A DNA stretch of 64,000 bases, from the NCBI RefSeq assembly GCF_004123675.1, contig NZ_CP035417.1, positions 2,471,501-2,535,500 of the forward strand. The letters are read 5' to 3'. Position numbers and translations under genes: made by a program. The notes under the pieces are model-generated. The model was not told the origin of the DNA. It worked only from the letters and a program-made list of their open reading frames with translations, and searched no databases. Numbering within the stretch: the stretch's first letter is position 1; every line of letters starts with the position of its first letter. The stretch is from Leisingera sp. NJS204. Its GTDB lineage: Bacteria > Pseudomonadota > Alphaproteobacteria > Rhodobacterales > Rhodobacteraceae. Of the stretch, positions 25,571 to 33,356 are shown one piece after another.

Positions 25571-26800
25571 ATGCGCCAAGCCCTGCTGTCCGTTGCTTTG
25601 CTGTCCGCGGCCCTCGTGCTGCTTCCTGCTCCCGGCACTGCGGACCCTCCGGCCCTCAGCTACGGCCCGCGCCCCGCTTATCTGATCAGCCAGCTGCCCG
25701 AAGGTGCGCTTAAGGACAGGCTGCAGGCCTGCGCAGGCCAGACCCCGGCGCGCACGGATTTCTCAATCGGCCACCGCGGCGCGCCGCTGATGTTCCCCGA
25801 ACACACCGCCGAAGGCCACCGGGCCGCCGCCGCCATGGGCGCGGGCATTCTGGAATGCGACGTCACCTTCACCCGCGACCTGGAACTGGTCTGCCGCCAC
25901 GCGCAAAACGACCTGCACCGGACCACGGACATCCTGACCTCACCGCTGGCGGACCGCTGCATCCAGCCCTTCTCTCCGCATGCATTCTCGTCCCCCGCCA
26001 GCGCCGAATGCCGCAGCTCCGATCTGACGCTGGACGAATTCCGCCGCCTGCGTCCGAAAATGGACAGTGCCAACCCCTTTGCCGCCACGCCGCGGGACTA
26101 TCAGGGAGGCCTTCCCTCGTGGCGCACCACGCTTTACGGCGGCAACGCCCAAACCCTGACCCATGCCGAGTCGATCGCCCTGCTGCACAGCCTCGGCACC
26201 AAATTCATGCCCGAGCTGAAGGCCCCCGCAGTCCCGATGCCCTTTAACGGCTTCACGCAACAGGATTTCGCGCAGAAACTAATCGATGACTATAAATCCG
26301 CCGGCATCGCCCCCGCCGACGTCTGGGTGCAAAGCTTCAGCCTGGACGATATCCTCTATTGGATCGAACACGAACCGGCGTTCGGCCGCCAGGCGGTGCT
26401 GCTCGACGGCAGCTACCGGCACGAGGGGTTTGATCACACCGATCCGGCAACATTCCCCTATGACTTCGCCGCGCTGAAGGCCCAGGGCGTCAATTATCTG
26501 GCACCGCCCCTTTGGATGCTGGTGACCGTGCAGGACGGCCGCATTGTCCCCTCCGCCTATGCCATTGCCGCAAAATCCGCCGGGCTGCGGCTGATCACCT
26601 GGACGCTGGAACGCTCCGGCCCGCTGCAGGGCGGCGATTGGTACTTTCAGTCGCTCGCAGGCCTCAGCCGCGGCGGCGGCGGCGGTGACGGCATGTATTA
26701 CCAGCTGCTGGACGTTCTGGCACAGGACGCAGGTGTCGAAGGCGTTTTTTCCGACTGGCCTGCCACCGTCACCTACTATGCAAACTGCATGGGGCTTTGA
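25571..26800 (+). CDS. Secreted glycerophosphodiester phosphodiesterase
   Basis: A 409-aa protein with a signal peptide (LLSVALLSAALVLLPAPGTA, cleavage ~24). The GDPD TIM barrel starts at SIGHRGAPLMFPEHTAEGHRAA (catalytic His, Arg, Glu), then GILECDVTFTRDLELVCRHAQ (Glu and Asp metal ligands and the second His). MPELKAPA, WVQSFSLDDILYW and RLITWTLERSGPL are later barrel strands, and a Gly-rich loop (GLSRGGGGGDG) sits near the C-terminus. It probably hydrolyses phospholipid-derived glycerophosphodiesters in the periplasm or outside for phosphate and glycerol. The insert after residue ~120 makes it longer than GlpQ. Confidence 0.9.
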   Translation: MRQALLSVALLSAALVLLPAPGTADPPALSYGPRPAYLISQLPEGALKDRLQACAGQTPARTDFSIGHRGAPLMFPEHTAEGHRAAAAMGAGILECDVTFTRDLELVCRHAQNDLHRTTDILTSPLADRCIQPFSPHAFSSPASAECRSSDLTLDEFRRLRPKMDSANPFAATPRDYQGGLPSWRTTLYGGNAQTLTHAESIALLHSLGTKFMPELKAPAVPMPFNGFTQQDFAQKLIDDYKSAGIAPADVWVQSFSLDDILYWIEHEPAFGRQAVLLDGSYRHEGFDHTDPATFPYDFAALKAQGVNYLAPPLWMLVTVQDGRIVPSAYAIAAKSAGLRLITWTLERSGPLQGGDWYFQSLAGLSRGGGGGDGMYYQLLDVLAQDAGVEGVFSDWPATVTYYANCMGL

Positions 26801-26956
26801 CACCATTGGCCTGTGATCGGCGGCAGCGCAGGTTTTAGGCCGCTCCCCCTTAAAAATCCGCATACTGAATACATGTTACCTGCCTGCCTGGACGTTTGCG
26901 GGGTTGAGCCGCGGCAGCACCAGCCCTAGATAGGGACTAAGTGTAAGGAGAAACCC

Positions 26957-27316
26957 ATGTTCGGCATTCCCGGCAAACAAGCTGTGACCATGACGCCCAA
27001 GGCAGCAGCGCAGATCGCCAGGCTGATGGCCAAAGACGGCCATGCCGGCCTGCGCATCGGCGTCAAGAAAGGCGGCTGTGCGGGCATGGAATACACCATG
27101 GAATACGTCAACGAGCCCTCTGCCAACGATGAAGTGGTGGAACAGGACGGCGCCCGCATCCTGATCGCGCCGATGGCGCAGATGTTCCTGTTCGGCACCG
27201 AAATCGACTATGAGGTGACGCTGTTGGAAAGCGGTTTCAAGTTCAACAACCCCAATGTCGCGGATGCCTGCGGCTGCGGCGAATCGATCAGCTTCAAGGA
27301 ACTGCCCGGCGCCTGA
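26957..27316 (+). CDS. sufA: A-type Fe-S carrier (SufA/IscA/HesB family)
   Basis: A 119-aa protein with the three conserved Cys of A-type carriers: C41 (KKGGCAGMEYTM) and C105/C107 (DACGCGESISF). It receives and passes on [2Fe-2S] or [4Fe-4S] clusters. The length and 'GCAGMEY' motif favour the SufA/IscA group; which paralogue cannot be decided. The AAGGAGAAACCC ribosome site is strong. It stands as a single gene followed by a clear terminator. Confidence 0.92.
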   Translation: MFGIPGKQAVTMTPKAAAQIARLMAKDGHAGLRIGVKKGGCAGMEYTMEYVNEPSANDEVVEQDGARILIAPMAQMFLFGTEIDYEVTLLESGFKFNNPNVADACGCGESISFKELPGA

Positions 27317-27342
27317 TCCGGTCCAGACGGGACGCAATCAGC

Positions 27343-27367
27343 GGGCGGGGTTTTCCCCGCCCTTTTT
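27343..27367 (+). terminator. Rho-independent terminator after the A-type carrier gene
   Basis: GGGCGGGG-tttt-CCCCGCCC with a perfect 8-bp stem, followed by TTTTT. Confidence 0.88.
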
Positions 27368-27455
27368 GTGGCCGGTCCCCGGTCAAGCGAATTGCGCCAC
27401 TCCGCCGCTGGTGTTACCTGTCACGCCCACATAACGAGGATCGGAGGCATCCCCC

Positions 27456-28205
27456 ATGCGGCGGAAACTGGCAGCAGGCAACTGGAAAATGAACGGCACC
27501 GGCGGCAGCCTGGGTGAATTGGCAGCCCTGGCCGAAAGCCATGCCGGCCCGGCTGCGGACATCCTGATCTGCCCGCCGGCAACCCTGCTGTCGCGCGCAG
27601 CCGACATTGCCAAAGGCAGCGCCGTCGCTATCGGCGGCCAGGACTGCCACGCAAACGCCTCCGGCGCCCACACCGGCGATCTTTCAGCGGCCATGCTGAA
27701 AGACGCCGGCGCCTCCGCGGTGATCCTCGGCCATTCCGAGCGCCGCGCCGTTCACGGCGAAACTGACGCCCAGATCTGCGCCAAAGCCGAAGCCGCCCTA
27801 GCAGAAGGCCTAACTGCTGTGATCTGCATCGGTGAAACCCTGTCCGAGCGCGAAGGCGGCGACACGCTGAAGGTGGCTGGCACTCAGCTTGCAGGTTCCG
27901 TCCCGGACTCTGCCACAGGCGAAAACACTGTTGTGGCATACGAACCGGTCTGGGCCATCGGCACCGGCAAAGTGCCGACGCTGGAGCAAATTGCCGAAGT
28001 GCACAACTTCCTGCGCGCCGAACTCACCGCCCGCTTCGGGGCCGGGACCGCAGAGTCCATCCGCCTGCTCTACGGCGGCTCGGTCAAACCGTCGAACGCA
28101 GGTGAGATCTTTGCCGTCTCCAATGTCGATGGCGCGCTTGTGGGCGGTGCCAGTCTGAAGGCCGCGGATTTCTCCCCGATCATCACCGCGCTGGAAACCG
28201 CCTGA
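27456..28205 (+). CDS. tpiA: Triose-phosphate isomerase
   Basis: A 249-aa TIM barrel interconverting DHAP and glyceraldehyde 3-phosphate. Catalytic residues are visible: N9 and K11 (AAGNWKMNG), H93 (VILGHSERR) and E163 ([12 protein letters not shown]). The phosphate loop GGSVKPSNA follows near the C-terminus. Length is standard. The start at [10 protein letters not shown] fits the family and is preceded by AACGAGGATCGGAGG. Confidence 0.98.
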   Translation: MRRKLAAGNWKMNGTGGSLGELAALAESHAGPAADILICPPATLLSRAADIAKGSAVAIGGQDCHANASGAHTGDLSAAMLKDAGASAVILGHSERRAVHGETDAQICAKAEAALAEGLTAVICIGETLSEREGGDTLKVAGTQLAGSVPDSATGENTVVAYEPVWAIGTGKVPTLEQIAEVHNFLRAELTARFGAGTAESIRLLYGGSVKPSNAGEIFAVSNVDGALVGGASLKAADFSPIITALETA

Positions 28206-28206
28206 G

Positions 28207-28254
28207 CCAAGAAAATTTGAATTTTCTTGGCAAAATTCTTCCAAGAATTTTGCC
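28207..28254. repeat. Paired AT-rich palindromes after tpiA
   Basis: CCAAGAAAAT-ttga-ATTTTCTTGG (28207-28230) overlaps by two bases GGCAAAATTCTT-cc-AAGAATTTTGCC (28229-28254). Both are perfect. The arms are partly interchangeable between the two palindromes, so alternative foldings are possible. It precedes the GC-rich terminator. Confidence 0.75.
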
Positions 28255-28263
28255 GCAGAACGC

Positions 28264-28295
28264 AAAACGGCGCCCGAACATCCGGGCGCCGTTTT
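28264..28295. terminator. Bidirectional terminator between tpiA and dctM
   Basis: AAAACGGCGCCCG and CGGGCGCCGTTTT form a ~13-bp perfect stem with A and T runs at both ends. It serves converging tpiA and dctM. Confidence 0.9.
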
Positions 28296-28310
28296 CGTTA
28301 CTGCAAAGCC

Positions 28311-29687
28311 TTACTTGGTTATGATCTCCGGCCCCATCACCGCGTTTGGCAATACAGTGGAAAGCCAGGGAATATAGGTGATCATGATCAGGAAAACAAA
28401 GAGCACCGCCAGGAACGGCAAGGCTGCCCGCACCACCCCCATCATCGGCATCCCCGCCACGCCCGACGTCACAAACAGGTTCAGGCCAACCGGCGGAGTA
28501 ATCATGCCGATCTCCATGTTCACCACCATGATGATGCCCAGATGGATGGGATCAATGCCCAGCTCAATCGCAATCGGGAACACCAGCGGTGCAACGATGA
28601 CCAGCAGCCCCGACGGTTCCATGAACTGACCGCCGATCAGCAGGATCACATTGACCACGATCAGGAACATCACCGGGCCAAAGCCTGCCGACAGCATTGC
28701 CGTGGCAATCTGCTGCGGTACCTGCTCATCGGTCAGCACATGTTTCAGGATCAGCGCATTGGCAATCACGAACAGCAGCGTCACGGTCAATTTGCCCGCC
28801 TCGAACAGCGTGTGCTTGGTATCGCTGTGCAGGAATGCCGTCAGCAGTGCATAAGGCTTCCGCAACAGCGGCGTCTTTGCCTCGCCCTCACCATTCGACA
28901 GCGGTCCCATGTCCTTGTAGACAAAGCTGGCGATGAAGAAAGCATAGACCGCCGCCACCGCCGCCGCCTCGGTCGGAGTAAAGATGCCGCCATAGATGCC
29001 GCCCAGAATGATCACGATCAGGAACAACCCCCAGCCCGCGTCCCGCGCCGACTCAAAGATCTCACCCCAGCCTTTCCACTCGCCCTTGGGCAGGTTCTTG
29101 ACCTTGGCCATCACATAGATGGTCACCATCAGCATCAGCCCGGCCATCAGCCCCGGAATGACGCCGGCCAGGAACATCCGGCCGACGGAAACTTCAACCG
29201 CTGCTGCATAGACCACCATCACAATCGACGGCGGGATCAGGATGCCAAGCGTCCCCGCGTTACAGATCACGCCTGCCGCGAATTCCTTGGAGTAGCCCAC
29301 CTCGCGCATGCCAGCGATCACAATGGAACCAATTGCCACCACAGTTGCAGGCGACGAGCCCGAAAGCGCCGCAAACAGCATACAGGCAAACACGCCAGCG
29401 ATGGCCAGACCGCCCGGAAGATGGCCAACGCAGGCGATGGAGAAGCGGATGATCCGCCGCGCCACGCCGCCCGTTGTCATGAAACTGGACGCCAGAATGA
29501 AAAACGGGATCGCCAGCAGGGTGAAATGCCCCTCAAAGGCCTCAAACAGCGTGCCCGCGACGCTCGCCAGCGAACTGTCAGAGTAAATCAGCAGGAAAAT
29601 CGTCGAGCTGAGACCCAGCGACACCGCAATCGGCACCCCGATCAGCAACAGGCCGATCACCATCGCAAAGAGAATTACCACTTCCAT
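28311..29687 (-). CDS. dctM: TRAP dicarboxylate transporter, large permease subunit DctM
   Basis: A 458-aa membrane protein with about 12-13 hydrophobic helices. It begins VVILFAMVIGLLLIGVPIAV, with PFFILASSFMTTGGVARRII and GSSPATVVAIGSIVI, the conserved DctM motifs. A polar insert at ~255-290 (KDMGPLSNGEGEAKTPLL) makes it slightly longer than the usual ~430 aa. It moves substrates delivered by DctP using a Na+ or proton gradient. Its ATG overlaps the dctQ stop by one base, so translation is coupled. Confidence 0.96.
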   Translation of the reverse strand: MEVVILFAMVIGLLLIGVPIAVSLGLSSTIFLLIYSDSSLASVAGTLFEAFEGHFTLLAIPFFILASSFMTTGGVARRIIRFSIACVGHLPGGLAIAGVFACMLFAALSGSSPATVVAIGSIVIAGMREVGYSKEFAAGVICNAGTLGILIPPSIVMVVYAAAVEVSVGRMFLAGVIPGLMAGLMLMVTIYVMAKVKNLPKGEWKGWGEIFESARDAGWGLFLIVIILGGIYGGIFTPTEAAAVAAVYAFFIASFVYKDMGPLSNGEGEAKTPLLRKPYALLTAFLHSDTKHTLFEAGKLTVTLLFVIANALILKHVLTDEQVPQQIATAMLSAGFGPVMFLIVVNVILLIGGQFMEPSGLLVIVAPLVFPIAIELGIDPIHLGIIMVVNMEIGMITPPVGLNLFVTSGVAGMPMMGVVRAALPFLAVLFVFLIMITYIPWLSTVLPNAVMGPEIITK

Positions 29688-30364
29688 CAGCCATGCTCCC
29701 CGCGCTGCGCCCGCACGGCGTCCAGCTCATCTTCCACTTCATGGCTGGCCACCAGCCGGTCCACATCACCGCGCGCGATCTGGAACGCCGCCTGGATAAA
29801 GCGGAACACCAAAAGCAGCATCGACACCGGCAGCACCACATAGGGCACCACTTTCGGCAGTTTCTCATAAGGATCGCCGTAGTTGATCAGGTCCTCAAGA
29901 AACTTGAAGACCGCCACCATCGGCACATCCTGCACCTCGTAAAAGCTCTGGCTGCGTGCCTTCATGTCAAACCCGGTCGGGAACCAGCGCCCCGAGGTCG
30001 GCGGCAGATCCGCAAACACCGCCCAATAGTCATAGGCGCCTTTCAGCAGCAGCAACGAGAACACGATGCAGCAGGCGGCAGCAAATAGCCCCACCGCGCG
30101 GCGCGCGCCCGGTGCCAGCATGTTCAAAATGGCATCGACGCCCAGATGCGCATGGGCCTTCACCGCATAAGAGGCGCCCAAAAGCACCAGCCAGGCAAAC
30201 AGGAACACGGTCAGCTCCAGCGCCCATAAAATGTTGGAATTGAACACAAACCGCGCAATAACATTGGCAAATGTTATTGCCGTCATCAGCCCCAGCAGGA
30301 GCGCGATCAGGGTTTCTTCGAGTGAGTTGATGAGCCCGCTCGGGCCGGTTCTGGACCCCGCCAT
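29687..30364 (-). CDS. dctQ: TRAP transporter small permease subunit DctQ
   Basis: A 225-aa protein with four predicted helices: LEETLIALLLGLMTAITFANVIARF, LFAWLVLLGASYAVKAHAHLGVDAI, AVGLFAAACCIVFSLLLLKGA, and PYVVLPVSMLLLVFRFIQAAF. The ...KAHAHLGVDAI motif is a DctQ hallmark. It is longer than usual (~170 aa) because of an extended loop between helices 3 and 4, as in C4-dicarboxylate DctQ proteins. It lies between dctP and dctM. Confidence 0.93.
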   Translation of the reverse strand: MAGSRTGPSGLINSLEETLIALLLGLMTAITFANVIARFVFNSNILWALELTVFLFAWLVLLGASYAVKAHAHLGVDAILNMLAPGARRAVGLFAAACCIVFSLLLLKGAYDYWAVFADLPPTSGRWFPTGFDMKARSQSFYEVQDVPMVAVFKFLEDLINYGDPYEKLPKVVPYVVLPVSMLLLVFRFIQAAFQIARGDVDRLVASHEVEDELDAVRAQRGEHG

Positions 30365-30465
30365 GGCTGCCTCCCAAATTTTGCGGAAAAGGGGTGCAGG
30401 CAGCTGATTTCCGCGCCGCCTGCGGTCAGGAGGCCCCGATACGGGCCTCCCGGATACGGCCTGAG

Positions 30466-31467
30466 TTACAGGCCTGCGTTAATGGCTTGCGCGGCGTCGA
30501 TCTTCTCCTGGCCGACGTCGCCTGCAAATTTCTCCCACACGGGCTTCATTGCTTCGACCCAGGCCGCGCGCTGCCCAGGGCTCAGCTCACGCACAACGCC
30601 GCCGGCATCGATGATCGCCTGGCGGGCTTCGCCGTTCACCTTGGTCGACTCGGCGTTCCGGGTCGCGGTCACCTCGTTCAGGATGGTCAGGAACTGGTCG
30701 CGCACCGCCGGGTCCAGGCTGTCCAGCCAGTCCACGGACGTTACCACCAGATAGTCCAGCGCGCCGTGGTTGGTCTCGGTCACACCGTCCTGCACCTCAA
30801 AGAACTTCTTCCCATAGATGTTCGACCAGGTGTTCTCCTGCCCGTCCACAACACCTTGTTGCAGCGCGCCGTATACTTCCGAGAATGCCATCTTCTGTGG
30901 CGAGCCGCCGATCGCTTCCATCTGCGCCACCAGCACGTCCGAGGACTGCACCCGGAACTTCAGCCCATTGGCATCCGTGGGCTCGACCAGCGGCTTGTTG
31001 GCCGACATCTGCTTCATGCCGTTGTGCCAGTAGGCCAGCCCCTGCAGACCGCGGCGCTGCATCGAATCCAGCATCTCCTGGCCGGTTTCGGACCCCTGGA
31101 ACGCATCCACGGCGTCGATGTTCTTGAACATGAACGGCAGGTCGAACAGGCGGAACTGCTTGGTGAACTTCTCAAACTTCGACAGGGACGGTGCTGCCAG
31201 CTGCACGTCGCCCTGCAGCATCGCTTCCAGCACCTTGTTGTCATTGTACAGTGTCGAGTTCGGATAGACCTCGATGCACATGGTGCCGTTCATCTCTTCG
31301 TTCACGCGGCTCTCCAGCAGCGACGCGGCAATCCCCTTGGGGTGCTTGTCGGTGTTGGTGACATGGCTGAACTTCACCACGATCTCGCCGTCGTCGCAAG
31401 CAGCACTTGCAGCGCCTGCGGTGACGGTCAGTGCCAGTGCGGTGGCGGCAGTGGTCAGGAATTTCAT
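30466..31467 (-). CDS. dctP: TRAP transporter substrate-binding protein DctP
   Basis: A 333-aa periplasmic protein with a signal peptide (MKFLTTAATALALTVTAGAASA). The DctP fold is shown by IVVKFSHVTNTDKHPKGIAASLLESRVNEEMNG, GLKFRVQSSDVLVAQMEAIGGSPQKMAFSEVYGALQQGVVDGQENTWSNI (with the conserved Arg that binds the carboxylate) and NHGALDYLVVTSVDWL. It is close in style to C4-dicarboxylate binding DctP of Rhodobacter, so succinate, malate or fumarate are likely. GGAGGAAAAGACC precedes the ATG. First gene of dctPQM; palindromic sites lie ~200 bp upstream. Confidence 0.95.
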   Translation of the reverse strand: MKFLTTAATALALTVTAGAASAACDDGEIVVKFSHVTNTDKHPKGIAASLLESRVNEEMNGTMCIEVYPNSTLYNDNKVLEAMLQGDVQLAAPSLSKFEKFTKQFRLFDLPFMFKNIDAVDAFQGSETGQEMLDSMQRRGLQGLAYWHNGMKQMSANKPLVEPTDANGLKFRVQSSDVLVAQMEAIGGSPQKMAFSEVYGALQQGVVDGQENTWSNIYGKKFFEVQDGVTETNHGALDYLVVTSVDWLDSLDPAVRDQFLTILNEVTATRNAESTKVNGEARQAIIDAGGVVRELSPGQRAAWVEAMKPVWEKFAGDVGQEKIDAAQAINAGL

Positions 31468-31515
31468 GGTCTTTTCCTCCCAGAAAAATCATCTCTAAAT
31501 CCGATGTTGCATTCA

Positions 31516-31532
31516 GCGCATGGCTGAAGCCC
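31516..31532 (-). promoter_or_regulatory. Weak sigma-54-like core upstream of dctP
   Basis: On the minus strand GGCTTCAGCCATGC has GG and GC separated by ten bases, as -24/-12 elements require. The surrounding bases match the consensus poorly, and the adjacent DctD lacks the residues needed to drive sigma-54, so this may be chance. Confidence 0.25.
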
Positions 31533-31664
31533 GCCCAGAGCATCCCAAGTTGCAAGAATCCGCTCAAGAATTGATTCGGGACTCATCAGCCGTCAGTTTT
31601 TTCCGCATTCCGGCAATGACTTACCGGCAATTCCAAGCGCATCCAGGTGGAGACCGTCAAAGGC

Positions 31665-31715
31665 TGTGCGGAATCCCGCACAGGGTGCTTCCGGCTTTGT
31701 GCGGAATTTCGCACA
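31665..31715. promoter_or_regulatory. Tandem 18-bp palindromes upstream of dctP (candidate DctD sites)
   Basis: TGTGCGGAATCCCGCACA (31665-31682) and TGTGCGGAATTTCGCACA (31698-31715) are near-identical dyads. Centres are 33 bp apart, about three helical turns, so bound dimers would share a face of the DNA. They lie 198-248 bp upstream of the dctP start. Rhizobial dctA genes also carry tandem upstream DctD sites, so DctD is the natural candidate. Confidence 0.75.
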
Positions 31716-32126
31716 AATGTTAGCGCAAGACAATTCTGCCGGGAGAATCGCCGCCCCTTCAACTTTTCAAAAATACTCCCGCCGGAGGCATCCTCACTAT
31801 CCGCCGTGCGCCGCCCGCCGGGATGTTGCCCCCCCCTGCGTACGCCCCGCTTGCCCGGCCTTAACCCGGCCCTGCGATACTCTGACCTGTCGCGACACCG
31901 GAGCGGTCTGACACCCCGCACCATCAGGAGATCACAGGGTCCCCAAGACCACCTCTTCAACGGGTGCAGGGGCGTCCCGAACGAAGGCTTCATGCGGACA
32001 TGGGCTTACCCCCGTCCTCCCTCCGCCCCCATGCCCCATTCCGGGGTTTCCGGCGGCGCCGCCTCCCTAATACTCCGGCAGCAGTGCCGGACCTGACCAA
32101 TCGTAAGGCCCCGGCTGCCAGCGCAC
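31716..32126. other. Intergenic region between the dctP control sites and dctD
   Basis: About 410 bp without a supported gene. It contains a partial copy (B) of the dispersed repeat in reverse orientation (31758-31788: CTTCAACTTTTCAAAAATAC, then TCCCGCCGGAGG). Near 32030-32090 lies a degenerate stretch (CCCCATTCCGGGG... TAATACTCCGGCAG) that may be another decayed copy. Confidence 0.5.
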
Positions 32127-33356
32127 TCAGCGGCGGTAGTCTTCGGGCCGGATGCCATAGCGGGCCAGCTTGTCATAAAACGTCTTGCGCGGCAGCCTCA
32201 ACGCTTCCGCGGCCGCAGCCGCGCGCCCGTTGGCCCGGCCCAGCGCCGCAATCAGCAGCGAGCGTTCGACCTGCGCCATCTGCTCCGCCAGACCCAGCCC
32301 TGCCGCTGCGGCGGCCTCTTCCGGCATGCCCAGCACAAACCGCATTGCCGCCGACATCAAGGATCGCGCATTGCCCGGCCAGTCCTGCGCCATCAGGGCT
32401 GCCAGATGGTCCTGCGAAATCTCCGGCACCTCGATCCCCGCCTGCTCTGCCGCCTGCGCCACGTAATGACGGAACAATACCGGAATATCGCCGGGGCGTT
32501 CGGCCAGCGAGGGGATCCGCACCCGCATCACATCCAGCCGGTAAAACAGATCCGGACTGAACCCACCCGCCTGCACCTTATCCGCCAGACCCGCACTGGA
32601 GCCCGCAATGATCCGCACCCCGCTGCCCTGTTCCAATTGGGCCAGCAGCGCAAATTGCGCCGCTTCCGGCAGCGCCTGCAGCTCATCCAGAAACAGCGAG
32701 CCGCCCGCCGCCTCCTGGCACAGCTCCGCCACCGTCTCTGCGGCCAGCCCTGCGGCGGGGCGTTTCACAAACGGCCCCTGCCCCGCAGGCGACATCAGGT
32801 GAATGACCTCCGCCACTTTGGAAATACCGCTGCCCGGCGCGCCGGTAACCAGCACCTCCGCCCCCGTCGGCGCCACTGCGCGCACCCGCTGGCGCATTTC
32901 CATGGCCTGGGGCGAGGTGCCGAACAACAGCCGCGCCGCCGGATCGCCGGTCTCCAGCTGATGCTTCAGCCGCCGGTTCTCCAGCACCAGCGCCCGAGTC
33001 TTCAAGGCGCGCTCCAGCACCGGCAGGAAATCTGCTGCGGCGCAGGGTTTTTCCAGAAAATCAAACGCCCCCTGCGACATCGCTTTGACCGCCATCGGAA
33101 TGTCGCCCTCGCCGGTCAGCAGCACCACCGGCAGCTCCTCGTCGGCGCCACGGGCATACTCGAGCAGGTGAAACCCGTCCCGCCCCGGCATCCGGATGTC
33201 CGACACGATGATGCCGCCGAACGCCGGCGTGATATGATCCTTTGCCGCCACAAACGAGCCGCAGGCGACCACCTCCAGATCATTCAGCTCCAGCGTCTGC
33301 GCCAGCGCCTCGCGCACCGCCGCGTCGTCATCCACCAGCAGCACTTTGCGGGTCAT
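32127..33356 (-). CDS. dctD: DctD-type response regulator with a degenerate AAA+ domain
   Basis: A 409-aa protein. The receiver domain (1-120) has D53 in VSDIRMPG and K103. The central NtrC-type domain is recognisable by Walker B GGSLFLDEL (~219-226) and FSPDLFYRLDVMRVRIPSLAERPGDIPVL, but two essential parts are missing. Walker A reads TGAPGSGISK, with Ile-Ser where Gly-Lys-(Glu/Thr) is needed, and the ~30-residue segment holding the GAFTGA sigma-54 loop is absent. The C-terminal Fis-type HTH is intact (AAAAEALRLPRKTFYDKLARYGI). It probably binds DNA and is phosphorylated but cannot remodel sigma-54. The ATG at 33356 overlaps the dctB stop. Confidence 0.88.
   Translation of the reverse strand: MTRKVLLVDDDAAVREALAQTLELNDLEVVACGSFVAAKDHITPAFGGIIVSDIRMPGRDGFHLLEYARGADEELPVVLLTGEGDIPMAVKAMSQGAFDFLEKPCAAADFLPVLERALKTRALVLENRRLKHQLETGDPAARLLFGTSPQAMEMRQRVRAVAPTGAEVLVTGAPGSGISKVAEVIHLMSPAGQGPFVKRPAAGLAAETVAELCQEAAGGSLFLDELQALPEAAQFALLAQLEQGSGVRIIAGSSAGLADKVQAGGFSPDLFYRLDVMRVRIPSLAERPGDIPVLFRHYVAQAAEQAGIEVPEISQDHLAALMAQDWPGNARSLMSAAMRFVLGMPEEAAAAAGLGLAEQMAQVERSLLIAALGRANGRAAAAAEALRLPRKTFYDKLARYGIRPEDYRR

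Noticed and set aside
28227..29843. 538-codon His/Gln/Arg-rich open frame on the plus strand
   Set aside because: Antisense to dctM; the His- and Gln-rich translation mirrors the membrane-protein codons on the other strand.
31516..31532. Sigma-54 promoter for dctP as a firm call
   Set aside because: Only the GG/GC spacing fits; flanking bases are poor and the local DctD lacks the GAFTGA loop. Kept only as a weak feature.
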